Assembly (NCBI GenBank): GCA_903772945.1
Contig: CAICTM010000001.1
Coordinates: forward strand, 124,001 to 188,000
DNA length: 64,000 nucleotides
Origin: Seminavis robusta
Lineage: Eukaryota; Bacillariophyta; Bacillariophyceae; Naviculales; Naviculaceae
Direction of reading: 5' to 3'
Shown one piece after another: positions 43,676 through 55,316 of this stretch. Numbering within the stretch: the first letter of the stretch is position 1; each line of letters begins with the position of its first letter. Under the pieces are notes generated by a model. It was not told the origin of the DNA and ran no database searches. It saw nothing but the letters and a program-made list of their open reading frames with translations. The translations under genes were made by a program, and so were the position numbers.

Positions 43676-44974
43676 TCACCTACGTACTCCAGCAGCCGTC
43701 GCAGCAGGCTTGGAGGGCACAAGGAGGCGGTGCGTGGTGGTAGCAATGCGTTCCTTGACCATCATGAGGAGGGCACTCTTGAGGACCGTATGCAACAGTT
43801 GCACGGAACATCCCTTGTACCATCCCTTGACCATCCCATTCGATCGATAGCTCTCGATCAAAGTTGCCAGCATACTGCTACGGTGGGTGACCATGATCAT
43901 CACCTTGGCTCGAATGAGTGGGTAGGTGGCCATGGTGGCACAAAACTTGGCAAACAATCCAAGTAAGAAGGCTTCCGTCATGGACAAGTTGGACTTGGTT
44001 GTGCGTCGCAATAGATTTGATTTGGCCATGTCAAATACCGTGTAGTGGATCGATGGATTGCTACACAAAAGCAAGGATGGATAGAGGCCTTTCCAGAGAG
44101 GCGGTAGGTCCGAAAGAGACTCCATCGAGTACGATTTGCGTAGCTGCTTTGGTTGGCGTTTTGGTTCTTCTCTTTGCCCCCCACTAGTCTGCTTGGCAAA
44201 CAGAATTGTTTGCTTTTTAGAAGGAATTGATCCTTGTTCTGGTGCCCTTGCTGATGTGGTTCTGACTGTGACGGTCAAGTTTCCCTTACGAAAGCTCCCA
44301 CATGCCGAACCGTTGTCCTGTTCTTCCTGCTTTTCTTCGTCATCAAAACTAGACTGATTGCTGTGTGGTCGGGGTGCTTCAGAACATGAATCATAAAAGA
44401 CTTCCCCATCGATCTGGGCTCTGGCTGGGTTTGGCTGTTTTTCAAGTTCTCTCCAGACCTGATCCATCCTGAATTGCTGTGCTTGTAGGTGTTTTTGTTT
44501 TAAGTGATCCTCTTCATCAGCAGAACAGGATGAATCGCTCTCTTCTTGTTGCGTCTCATCGACTGCAGTACTGCAATCATCGTCGTCATGGGATGCCTGG
44601 CTCTTGGACGCCAAGACGTCCAACGGCAGAGTGATAAGGGTGTTCAGCATGGCCGCAATGGCCGAGAGCGACAGCCGTACCGCGGGAGACATGGGCTTCT
44701 TTTGGTTGCCTTGAGTCCACCAACTGACAATAAAAGAGTAGAGATAGAAGTAACAGAAACTCGACGATGCCGCATGGAGGGTTTTGATGGGAAGTCCGCG
44801 AAAAAAACTTGATGATCCCTTGTCCACCACTCCGGCTTGTAACTTGGTTTTCAGTACGTCAATCGGATAGAACGTCCATAGTGAAACCAATGTGGCAACG
44901 ACCCCCGCCAAAGCATCGGCAAGGGCCTTGCGCCGTCTTCGTTGCAACTCGGTAGATTGTGGTTGTGACGACAT
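43676..44974 (-). CDS. Mitochondrial carrier family protein, possibly peroxisomal
   Basis: Start at the ATG at 44974 (MSSQPQSTEL), 432 residues. Three carrier repeats are visible by their P-x-D/E-type motifs: FYPIDVLKTKLQ, TLPLDVLASKSQ and the degenerate TYPLIRAKVMI. About 100 residues of acidic, polar sequence (DEEDHLKQ, DDEEKQEEQD) are inserted between the second and third repeats, which is unusual. The degenerate third motif and the LKSALLMMVKERI end resemble peroxisomal adenine-nucleotide carriers of the PXN type. The substrate is not certain. It probably exchanges a nucleotide or cofactor across an organelle membrane. Confidence 0.88.
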   Translation of the reverse strand: MSSQPQSTELQRRRRKALADALAGVVATLVSLWTFYPIDVLKTKLQAGVVDKGSSSFFRGLPIKTLHAASSSFCYFYLYSFIVSWWTQGNQKKPMSPAVRLSLSAIAAMLNTLITLPLDVLASKSQASHDDDDCSTAVDETQQEESDSSCSADEEDHLKQKHLQAQQFRMDQVWRELEKQPNPARAQIDGEVFYDSCSEAPRPHSNQSSFDDEEKQEEQDNGSACGSFRKGNLTVTVRTTSARAPEQGSIPSKKQTILFAKQTSGGQREEPKRQPKQLRKSYSMESLSDLPPLWKGLYPSLLLCSNPSIHYTVFDMAKSNLLRRTTKSNLSMTEAFLLGLFAKFCATMATYPLIRAKVMIMVTHRSSMLATLIESYRSNGMVKGWYKGCSVQLLHTVLKSALLMMVKERIATTTHRLLVPSKPAATAAGVRR

Positions 44975-45785
44975 GGTCGATTCGAATGATTCCTTCCAGA
45001 AATTGCTCTTTACAACAGCGCTCCGACGAAACCCGTCTCTTCGTCCCAATGGCTACCGTATCTCTCTTGCCAGCAACAGACCAAGTGCTACCATGCGGGA
45101 CGACCAATCAGCAGCAAACAGGTCAGCGCTGTGGCCTGGAAGTGAGTGTGTGAGTTTGCGTTGCGTGTTGCGTCGTGGCTGCAGGTTCGGGTGTTTTCTG
45201 TTCAATTCCTGAACCCTATTGTACCTCATTCCCTGTCTTTTAAGAAAGGACGCAGACCACTTCGAGGGGACGATGAACATGGTCAGCTCTCCACAACATG
45301 TAGCTTGTACTTCTGTGTGCCATGAATCTTCTCCGTGCAACAAGCTATGTGTCGATCGAATAATGAAGCAGTCTGTAACAACCAGAAACAGACACGTAGC
45401 GGCGTGTCTTGGTAAAGTCAACAAGCAAAGAATGCTCCCAAAAGATTCCAATGCCCAAGTGACTCTCCTTCCATGGAAGAGCGGATACGAGAACATCTGG
45501 ATGATCGCATCGTGTTGGTTTGCTTCGACACAAGAGAGGGACAAGTGTACTCAATGGCTCAGCCAAAGGATACTTGTTACAGCTAGCCACAAACGTACCA
45601 GAATAGCCCCCAAGAAGGAACTGCAGGCACAGGCCGGAGCGCAGGGCAGTATCTTCAACGTTTCCACTCTGGTTTGATACGGGTCTATTGACTTGATTCT
45701 TCTTGCTCCTCCTTGCGCTTGCAGCTGATGGGTCTATTGTCTTGTTCACCAATATGCACGCCCCGGCAGACAAACAAGCAAAACA
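44975..45785. other. Intergenic region
   Basis: A 266-codon minus-strand open frame (45345-46145) crosses into the repeat array. It is Cys/Ser/Arg-rich, has no domain, and is probably chance. Nothing else is seen. Confidence 0.45.
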
Positions 45786-47250
45786 ATGGAATCTTAGTGG
45801 CATAACCCAGACCGTGATGCCGAAGCAATGACAGTCACATGTACCATTCTTGTCTACCGCATGGTATCCTCGGCTTGTGGATCGTCTCAATTCTTCCTCA
45901 TTGCTCATTGGCACCTCCATGGAGGAGCACAGCGTGAGATCACACCGGTAGCGCCATGCATCAATGATTGTTTCGGGAGTTCTTGCCGCAATTCCAACCT
46001 TGACTTGTTTGTATGAGACCCTTAGGAGACTCATTAAGAGGGGCCCTGCGAGCACTCTCATGCTCATGCTGAATCGTATGGCATATGATAGATAGGCTGT
46101 GGAAGAGGCATGTCTTGGTGCACGGGAGCAGGCATCGCATCGCATCGAAGCCTCAATGATTTGGACATGCGGTAGCGGCCCTCTTCGTCTGCTGCCTACT
46201 AGTGTTCACCTTTGATTGTGTAGGAGAACTGGAACAGAAGAGCTCACTGTCCATGGGTAATAAGAGAACCTTGGGACATCTGATGATGTGTGGAAGCGAT
46301 ATCCACTGTTCCGCACAATGGGGTTGGTGGCAATGTTGCTGCCACCTTCCACTGCCAATATCCAATAGATACCCTGCGATCAAACTGATGGGGTGTGGAA
46401 GATGTAAAAGCCACTTCTTTTGATCAAAATCAAAATCTCCTGCAATCTTAGTGGCATATCCCGACCGTTGATGGTGTTGGATCGTAGTGTACCTCTTCAT
46501 CTGATGCATAGTCTTTGTTCATTGTGTAGGAGACCTTCTCGCTGTCCCTGGGTAATAGAGAACCTTTGGAAAATCTGATGGAGTGTGGAGAGCCACATCC
46601 ACTGGTAGAGTCGAGTCGTCTTGCTGAAACCTTCATTCTGAACATGACCTAGAACAGGAGAGTCTGCTGCAAAAAATCAATTGATACCCTGTGATCAAAC
46701 TGGTAGGGCATGGAAGAGGTCAAAGCCACTTATTTGGATCAAATCTCCTGTTTGGTAGCACGGTGGCAGCATCCCGCGACAATCCTGCTGCCAAAATCTC
46801 CATTTCATTCATTCTGCATGTAACCTGGGATAGGAGAGTCCCCTGTCTGAGGGTAATACAGACCCTGCGGAGAAGATGACGGGGTGGAAAAGAAACAAAC
46901 CCACTCCTTTTGGTGGATTTCCTCCGTTGGATGGCTAATCTGTGGGTTCACAAATTGACTAGCTAGGTGCAGTCTTCTTCAGTTCATTCATTCATTCAGT
47001 GTAGGACCTGGAATAGCAGAGTCCACTGTAAATGGGCAACAGAGATCTTGTGGACAATCTGATGGGGAGAGGACGAGAGGAAAGTCACTTCTTTGGGTAG
47101 ATATCCTCTATTGGATGGTCAATGAATGAGGGTTGGATCCAAAATTTGACTTGCCAAAGTCTTTCCCTTCATGCACTCTTTGCGGTACGTTTGATGGGAG
47201 AGTCGTGGTTCCCATGGCAACAAGGACCTTGCGGACAAGATCCTGTGGAC
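45786..47250. repeat. Degenerate tandem array, unit about 150-170 bp
   Basis: At least six diverged copies of a unit can be followed. Each has a CATTCATT...GTAGGA start, an AGGAGAGTC segment, a GGGTAATAAGAGAACC segment, an AATCTGATGGGGTGTGGAAG segment and an AGCCACTTCTTTTGATCAAA segment. They begin near 46200, 46440-46500, 46640, 46800, 46980 and 47160. A related phrase (AATCTTAGTGGCATA) also occurs at about 45790 and 46446, so the array may start earlier. No coding is seen. Confidence 0.8.
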
Positions 47251-47623
47251 AGAATCAGGAGAGTAGCATCCCAATGCCATGAACAGAGTGGATAATATGT
47301 GTCATGGTCGGTGCTCTCAAATCTGAAAGCGAGAGATGGGCCGAGTTGGATTTTCATTAGAGCTAGAGATAATGGCACAGCATCCAATCCAACACGAAAC
47401 ACGAAAAAGGTAAACGACCATGACACAGGACACAATAAAGACGACACTACCAGTATCAGTTAGTTCTTCTTCCTAGCTGTGGACTCTAATAGCTGAGATA
47501 AGATATTGCCACCTGGATAGCTATAGCTCTATTATCTGCGAGAAGGCACAGAGACAACGGGCCCACGAGCTTGCTGCCACCGGTCTGAGCCATACCCACA
47601 AGATCACAAGATCGTACCACAAG
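47251..47623. other. Intergenic region, promoter of the proteasome-like gene
   Basis: No separate gene is seen. Confidence 0.5.
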
Positions 47624-48463
47624 ATGACACTGCTTTGGCGATTGGTTGGAATGATCCTCGTGGTACCCCTGATTATGGGGCCATGGGTATCTCCCTCGTC
47701 CTTGTTGTTCGTCCACGGAGCCCATTCTCGACTATCTTACGTGGTTCGACGACGAGAAAGGGAACCACAGTTTGATCAAAGCATTGCCACATTCAACAAG
47801 GAAGGTCGTCTCCTACAGGTGGAATACGGATCGACCGCATCCGAAAAGGGCTCCCCAGCAGTTGTCGTGAGTGGCCGAGGTGATGATACCCTGATTGTGG
47901 CCAAATCCAAGGAACAGGTATTCCAATTGGATAGAGATGTTCTCATGGTGGCATCGGGTCTATTGGGAGATGCCCAGTGGCTGGCGGGGATTCTACGGCA
48001 GTATTGCCAAAAGTTCCGGTCACAGTACCAAGAGCCACCTACCCTACAAGATGTGGCGCAGTACGCAGCGGACTTGGGCCATTTATTGACACGACAGGGA
48101 GGACTTCGACCTCTGGGATGCGCTGTCATTCTGGTGTCAACAACAGCAAAAGAGAATCCCATTCAGATTGGACAAGCAGGAGCCGTGGAAACAGATCGGT
48201 CTTTGCTGGCCATTGGAAAAGGACGTGAAGACATTGTCAAGGCTTTGTCCGATACACTAGCATCACGGAAATGGAACAAAGGCAAACACGAAGATGGAAC
48301 GCAAAACTCTGCCGTACTCAAAGCAACCGTACAATCCATGAATCTGAAAGACGAGGAGACGGTTGTCCTGTGGAAGATCCATCCATCGTCCGACGGTGCC
48401 AGCAACAGCAAGAAGAGTCTGATCACTTGTCTTGTCAATGTAGACAAGCAAAGCTGTCAATAA
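47624..48463 (+). CDS. Proteasome alpha-like protein with a signal peptide
   Basis: Single exon, 279 residues from the ATG at 47624. Residues 1-34 form a hydrophobic leader (MTLLWRLVGMILVVPLIMGP). Next comes the start of a proteasome alpha fold: FDQSIATFNKEGRLLQVEYG, like the conserved alpha-subunit opening. Later parts fit the same fold (VASGLLGDAQWLAGILRQYC, GLRPLGCAVILV). No active-site threonine is expected in an alpha subunit. The leader would send it into the secretory pathway or, in a diatom, possibly towards the periplastidial space. A cytosolic 20S role is unlikely with this leader. The C-terminus is Ser/Lys-rich. Confidence 0.85.
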   Translation: MTLLWRLVGMILVVPLIMGPWVSPSSLLFVHGAHSRLSYVVRRREREPQFDQSIATFNKEGRLLQVEYGSTASEKGSPAVVVSGRGDDTLIVAKSKEQVFQLDRDVLMVASGLLGDAQWLAGILRQYCQKFRSQYQEPPTLQDVAQYAADLGHLLTRQGGLRPLGCAVILVSTTAKENPIQIGQAGAVETDRSLLAIGKGREDIVKALSDTLASRKWNKGKHEDGTQNSAVLKATVQSMNLKDEETVVLWKIHPSSDGASNSKKSLITCLVNVDKQSCQ

Positions 48464-48944
48464 CCATGGTGAGAAAGAAAGAAAAGATTGAATATGACGG
48501 CGACTCCATTCTTGAGTTTCATCTGAAGACCCGAGATACAAGGTTCACATCAGCTGGACAGTGATTCGATTCCGATTGTTCGTCGTCCCGTGTGAACCAA
48601 GGCTCTTTTATCAGGTACGATACCCAGAAGTTGTGTGTTTCCTCCCTTTCTTGGCTATTTTTGCGAGAAACATTATCGAACAAGCATTCGGCGGGTTTAA
48701 TCTCAATCATGAACGAGATTGCAGGAGACGTTCCGCTTGCATGGTCCTTAACAGCACTTTGGGAAACTCGATACTACAAAGCTAGTCTAGCTAGGACTGG
48801 ACTCAATGCTCGGCTATGCATGCGATAAATAGATGTTGAAGACAACGTGTGCTGAAACTAGTGCGTGTTCCATTATTTTAATACGTTGAAAGAACATGTC
48901 GTTTAGATCATTTCGAGAAAAGAGCGCCAAGCAGCGGCGATAGA
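48464..48944. other. Intergenic region
   Basis: 3' ends of the neighbouring convergent genes and no clear gene. Small open frames have no domain. Confidence 0.5.
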
Positions 48945-51900
48945 TTACTTCATTCCTTTCTGTGCCTTCTTGGCCTTATTCTTCGCCTTATTCTTGGCCT
49001 TGTTCTTGTTCTTGGCCTTCTTGGAGATCGTGGGGACCAACTGTTCTGCCCAAGCAATTCCTTCGTAGTCGCCCTCCTCCACACCGCCACAAAGCTCCTG
49101 GAGATTGCGTTCAGTGAGCGCCAGGGCGTAATCGTAGGCAGCTTCAAAAAGTAGCCCCTTGAAGAGGACCACACAATGCGTGCAATTTTTACTCTTGAGC
49201 TTGACCAAGACAGGGTAATCCTTGTATGGATCATTCGGATCGAAGGGGTTGTAATTCTTGGCGGGTTGTGTTGCCACATTCATTTCCTTGCAGATGACAC
49301 TTAAACACTTGGTGGTGTAGTCGTCGGTTTTGGCGGAATCGATGAGATCAACCATCAGCTTCAACATTCGAACACAGCTTGCTTTGATCTTCGCCTCCTC
49401 AAGCTTCTTTTGCTCTCCCATGTAGTAGAAAACAGAGGCAGTTGAGCACGGCAGACACGTAATGTCCCCCTTCCTTTGGACGTATTTAAGACGCACTTCG
49501 GGGACGGCATATTCAACTTTGCCTCCCTCTTCAGTATCAGCATCAGCGCATCCAACTATAACGGTGATTTTGCGCCAGTTCGGATTCTCGTTCTTTCGCC
49601 TTTCAATAATGTCACGCTTCATGTGAGGGATCAGCCTCTTCTGAGTCTTGTCAAAGAATTCTTCGTCTTGATGGAAGTACATGGTCACATCTGCCTTGGT
49701 GGCACGCAACTCAACCTCATCATTCAGCGCAGGTCTTGATTTGTCAAAATGCAACGAATCGGCGAAGAGGCGATAGAATCGTTTGTCGTTAACTCGCTTC
49801 CAGCCGTGTCCATACCCTGTGGATTCTTTGATGATGTGGTATGCATTGCGAGTCAAGAAGAATTGCACAAAACCATCGCTCACTGTGAATTTCTTGAGAA
49901 TGAGTGACTTGGGATTCTTGTGTTCAAGTTTTCGAGTACCCGATCCATAAAGGCAGATCTGAAATGAAAGGGCAGCACAGCGTAAGATGATGTTTAGTTC
50001 AATTATTGACAAAACAAACAAGTGTTGGTTTCCCTCAGACTGGCGGCCTTACCTCCCATTTGTCCGCTTCAGGTAAGTACTTGAAGTGCTTTTCACCTTC
50101 GTAGGCCATGCACCTAATGTACGGTTCTCGAGAGAACCAAGTTACTTTGCCCTTGTCTCCAGTGTAGTCTGACTTGACATCGCGCACTTTCTGTTGTTCA
50201 GGGCAAAGTACGAAACAGAGGAACACATGATGAGATCAGGAAGAACGCAAAACCAAAGAGATACCAGGGTGGACACATGAGAACACAACGTACCTTCCAG
50301 GAGTCCACAATGACCTTTGCTGCATCGTCGATCAGGAGTTTACCGGCTTTCTGGACATCACCAGCCTCGTTGATCATCCCAAGATCACCAGCTTCGTTGA
50401 CCATCTTGAGCTCTGCCTCCTTTCGTCTAATCTGAGCAGCAACCAGTCTTTCCCACTTTTCTTGCTCATCATCAGTACCATAACCGTCCAAAAGAGATCT
50501 CATTGCGGCCGTCGGTGCTTTGTTGGCTGGCGCTTTCTTCTGCTTGTTGGCTGCATTGCTGGTATCATCTGCATTTTCTTTCGATCCTGACGCAGCTGCA
50601 TCTTCTTCATCGTCGTCGGCGGTGCCCTCAGCCGTTGCCATGGTTTCCTCTTCCGCGTCCTTTGGGTCGGCACCCTCAACTGTGGCCAGAGTGTCATTTT
50701 CGGACTCGTTCTGCTCTTCTGCGTCCTTTTCGGAGTCCGATTCATCTTCATCTGATTTCTTGGCCGACGTATCTTCCACCATTGCCCGAGCTTCATCTTC
50801 GGTGCCCTTCAGAGCTTCCGATTCATCTTCATCTGATTCCTTGGCCAAAACTTCCTTTTCGGACTCCGTGTCCTTCGCCCCTTCAACGAGATCGCCGTCC
50901 GCTGCGTCTTTCATCTCTTCGTCCTGGTCGTTGGCAGCTGATTCTTCCTTTTCGGACTCCGTGTCCTTCGCCCCTTCAAGGAGATCGCCGTCCGTCTTCT
51001 CGGGGTTGTCATCATCTTCCACAGCAGACTCCAGACCGACAACTCTTGGGGAGTCCTTTGGTTCGGCGTCAGCTGACTCCTTCGCCAGTTCCTCATCGCT
51101 CTTGTCCTTCGCCGATGCACTTCGAGCTTCTACATTATCATCAGCTGCGTCTTTCATCTCTTCGTCCTGGTCGGCATCTTTGTCAGAGGCCTTGTCATCA
51201 TCAGCAGAGACGGCTGCCTTCTCACCATCTTCTTCGTCATCGTCGTGGGGAACTGACATACGACTCACCAAACAGAATACTGCTTCCAGAATCATCTTGC
51301 GATGAATCCTTCTTGGACTCATTCTCTTTGGATGAGTCAGACATATACATGTCAGGGGACTTTGAAAGGTCAAGCGAGTCCAAAGCGCCATCTTCCCGAA
51401 CCTCCTCAAGCTCACGCATCAGAGCATCATCATCATCTTCTCCAGTACTCTTGCCCGTCTTGGCCGCCACCGCCAAACCAGAACCATCTTCGCTCCTCTT
51501 GGGCGCGGCCGCTGCTGCACCAGAACCATCTTGACCAGAACCATCTTGATTATTGCTGGATGCCGCCGCCGCATCCGAATCTTGACCTGAACCATCTTGA
51601 CCAGAACCATCTTGATTATTGCTGGACGCCGCCGCCGCATCCGAATCTTGATCATTAGATGCCACTGCTGCTGCTGCATCATTTTCACGCACAGGACGTT
51701 TGGCCTTGACAAATTTTCGACCCTTGACAAATTTTCGACTGGAGTTTGACGATGCTGGGGAAGCCATGCTGAGACTGATGCTTTCCTTGGATCTCTTGGT
51801 ACCTTGACGGCGACTGCGACTGCTCAAGACATATGCAGATGGAGCACTCGCTGATGATGGAGTACAGGCTGATGGACGGGACTTGGACACCATGTTATCT

Positions 51901-52576
51901 CGCACGTGAGCCAACAAACATCCTTCTTCCACTGCCACAGCCGTGCCAGGTCCATCCTAAAATAAAAGTAGAAGAGGCGAGAAGGTTTGTAAGACTTGTC
52001 TCAGGAATAATGGAGGAATTGAATGACTGTTTCCAGCGAAGAGCAAATGGAACGGACTCATGAAATGGCCGCCCACTCACTCCTCTAACAAGGCTCGAAG
52101 CAGCCCACGAAGGAGCACCGGAAAATGACACGAATTTGGTGAGAAGTGTTTGAACTGACCTTTTGAAGTGATGGATCTGGGACAAGGGATGGATGATCTG
52201 GCACAGCCGCTGCAAGAGCTGCCAGTGGAGCTCTTGCAGACGGGTTGTCTGCAAGAGCTGCCAGTGGAGCTCCACTGGCAACTCCACTGGCAACTCCACT
52301 GGCAGGGTTGTCATGGACCGTTTCCGGCCGTTGGTTTTCTTTTTGCTTGTCGATTTCTTCAAATGCGTCAGCCAAGTTCCTTGTGGGGTCTCCTGGGTCT
52401 TCATTGTCATCTTGCAGCGCAGCTGGTTTGTCATGTTGGTAATCTTCAGAAGTGTCATTTGATAGCTTTTGTCGCTTGCCATTTGGTGTTGTATATCGTC
52501 GACTACTGGTACCACGAAATGACTTTGGGAGAAGACTGGTAATCAGATCTTTGGCCGTGGAGAACGCTTCGCTCAT
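48945..52576 (-). CDS. Large acidic, repeat-rich protein, five exons
   Basis: CDS complement(join(48945..49958, 50053..50190, 50294..51213, 51269..51956, 52160..52576)), 1058 residues. All junctions are GT-AG and keep the frame. The 55-nt intron at 51214-51268 is very short. Without it the frame shifts by one base, so an indel is the alternative. Residues 1-140 are Ser/Ala-rich with a basic KRQK. Exon 2 has two copies of SSNNQDGSGQDGSG. Exon 3 is a long Asp/Glu/Ser/Lys tract with repeats such as DQDEEMKDAA and EGAKDTESEKE. The last 380 residues look folded (KVTWFSREPYIRCMAYEGEK, ICLYGSGTRKLEHKNPK) and end in a Lys/Asn/Ala-rich tail. It is probably nuclear. The function is unknown. Confidence 0.78.
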
Positions 52577-52631
52577 GGTGGATGAGGAGGATGAATGATG
52601 TGATGATGATGCTTGAAGAATACCGGTGGGT

Positions 52632-52706
52632 TGAATGAATGATGAATGAATGAATGAATGAAAGGAGATGGGTTTGTTTGTTTGTTTGTTTGTTTGTTTG
52701 TTTGCT
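52632..52706. repeat. GAAT and TTTG microsatellites
   Basis: About 30 bp of GAAT repeats (52632-52661) and about 30 bp of TTTG repeats (52675-52705) lie upstream of the acidic protein gene, in its likely 5' region. Confidence 0.9.
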
Positions 52707-55316
52707 TCACGTGAAAAAGGCTGGTTTGGCAAAGTAATGAGCAAGAGAAGACAACGTCTGTTTCTTCTTGCGTTTCTTCTTCTTCTTCCGTTTGATTTTG
52801 ATTTCAAAGAAGTAGTTTCAATTTCAGGTGGGACTCAGCTTGACACGCAAAGGAGGGGCGAGGAAATGGTGGCATGCTGCCGTCATGGTGGTTGGAGAGG
52901 TCCACCATGACTTTGTCCAGCCCATTGGTCAGGTCCTGCCCATACTATGCATTATGCATGGACCTGTGAATGACAGCTGATGGATTGTTTACTGCGAATC
53001 AAGGAGATCAAAAATGCCTAAACATACAGTGTATGCCCATGCCTCCAATTCCTATCATCTTAGCTCAATCCAAACACTTTGTCTCTTCACCATCATGGTC
53101 AAATCAATCATAGAAGTGAGTCTGTTGCTGTTGCTGTTGCTGTTGTTGCTGTTGCTGAACTGTCGAGTATTCCATGACTCTGACTCACTCAGCCCAAGCA
53201 AGTGGACAAGAGGACCCTCACCCGATCATTGACCATTTGACGAAAATGTGTCACTAACTCGTTCGATGAGTTGGCCGTTTCATTGGAGTTTTGTTACGGT
53301 TCTTTCGAAAATTCAGTACGGTACCCTGGTTCCTGGCCTTCTAGCTACCGGTACCGGTAGCTACTAGTAGTAGCAGCGAAGCGTTGGTTGCTTCTTTTGG
53401 GCTGGCAGGCCAAGCTAAAAAAAAAAAGAATTAGAGGCTCATTTCCAGTCTACCTACTAGTAGTACTGCAGTACTACTAGTATAATAGTACCGGTAGTAC
53501 CGGTGTACCGGTAGTCGCGGTAGTAATGTTGTGAATATACCGGTACCGGTGAGAAGCCCTATCGCGGATTTTGACACTCGGGAATAAAAAAAAGTCACAA
53601 CGCGCTCACCACCATTCAAAAAAAGACGTCACATGCCAACAAACTCACTCTGAACACCACTTTGTTGCCATGACAAGAGCATTGACATATGTACTTTGTT
53701 GTTATAATAGAGCAGAGGTGCCCAGCACCACTCTCTGTTAGTGTAAGAATCGAAAAAGAGGCGACAGCCAACAGTGTTAGCTCTGGGTGGTATCGAGAGA
53801 AGCCGTCCTTAGATGGTTCCTACTCAGAGCAACAACTGTCGTCCTTTCGAAACGAAACTACCGATGCCATTGACCGACGCTCCAATCCAGCTCCAGCTCC
53901 AATCCAACGCCATTGACCGACGCTCCAATCCACCGTCTACCTCGATCTCTTGCCACCACCAACGACGCAAGTTGCTTCTGTGTTTGATCCCGCCTTCGGG
54001 CTACGCCGGAGGCTATTTCATTTTATTTTGGTCTGCCGCTCCTCCTCTACTACAAATACTGGCCCCTCCATCTACCAACCGTCGCCATCTACCAACCATC
54101 GCCATTGTCTCTACTGCCGATCCTCCCTCCTGTAAGTTTCTTATTCGCCATTTGATTCCAACTGATGCCAGGATCATCTTCTCTACCGGTAGTTTCCTTT
54201 TAGAATGAAAGGGGCTGTTGACTGTGGTTCGAATGCCTTGATGTTTTCCACACTGTTGTCACCTTGACCACCAAGACGCTGGCTCTCGTGCTCTTTCAGC
54301 ATTGTCTTGAGTGCCTTGATCTTCTTTCCAGAGAGCTCCTCTTGGGTGTAGTCATGGGCCTGCAGCTCTGTCTTCAAATGAAGGATATTTTGGTTGCCAG
54401 TGGCCGAGCTGAGAGTGATCTTCCCTGCTACAGCTGCAGTCAGATGGACACCGGTGGTTGCTTATGTCTGATTGGTCCGTCGGTTGGTGTGCATGGATGC
54501 CATTGCTTTGTCTTGAAGGGCCTGTACCCGGTGTGTTTGATAGTGGTTCTGTCGCATGGAACTTTTGATTTGTCCAAGTGCCAGTAATAAGCTTCTCCAC
54601 CCATGCTGTCAAGTAAATCTTCCTGAATGAGAGTGTGGTGGTATGCACTGCAAACAAGACCTTCAGTTCGCTCCACATTCTTCATCTCAGCCAGCTTGCC
54701 AATACAGTGGACGTCGGCACCTCGATTGATAGCTGAATCGAATCGAATCGAATCTTCAATCCGTTCAATTAATTATCAAATCAACGACAAAAGCAATAAG
54801 AAAAGCAGCAATCCGCAGACATCGTCCTCGTCGTGCGACGACTCGGATGAACACGAGATCCAGAGGTCAACCCCCAAGATTTGCTCCAGACTTGGTCAAA
54901 AGTCCTCAAACAACAACACTAAAATAGGCGGGGGTAACCTACTAGTATTGGAGACTATTTTCCATCTCTTTTACATCTAAAAGGAATAGCCGGATGGTTG
55001 GTTCACACGAAAATCCGAGTTGCCGTCGCTGGGAGCAGCTCCAAGCGCCATTGTCGAACCTTTTTTAAATAATATTGTTGCATTGGAAGCAGGTCAATTC
55101 GGCTGATTCAAACGCATGTATGTTTGTAGACCATTTGCAGACCACTCTAGATCATGGCGGCGACACTCTTGTCGTCATTTCATCATACCGGAGCAGCCAC
55201 CATCGGCAGAGCAGCGAAAAAAGCCAAAATAATAATCCACCTTTCTTATATTATGTATGGTGGCATTCAAAATTTGTTTCTAGAACGCTGCAATGCCAAC
55301 AAAAAGAATATGGTAA
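52707..55316. other. Long intergenic region with microsatellites and palindromes
   Basis: A CTGTTG repeat lies at 53121-53157. A dense set of GTACCGGTA and CTACTAGTAG palindromes covers about 53320-53550 and could form hairpins. Open frames at 53813-54208 (+) and 54183-54685 (-) show no domain. No gene is supported. Confidence 0.5.

Noticed and set aside
45345-46145. 266-codon open frame on the minus strand
   Set aside because: It has no domain, is rich in Cys, Ser and Arg, overlaps a diverged tandem array and has no ATG-supported family relative. Chance is more likely.
51237-51415. Treating 51237-51938 and 50198-51415 as separate genes
   Set aside because: A 55-nt GT-AG intron joins them in frame, and both are part of one acidic, repeat-rich series.
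50503-51534. Long Pro/Leu/Arg frame opposite the acidic protein exons
   Set aside because: It is the antisense shadow of a low-complexity acidic coding region.
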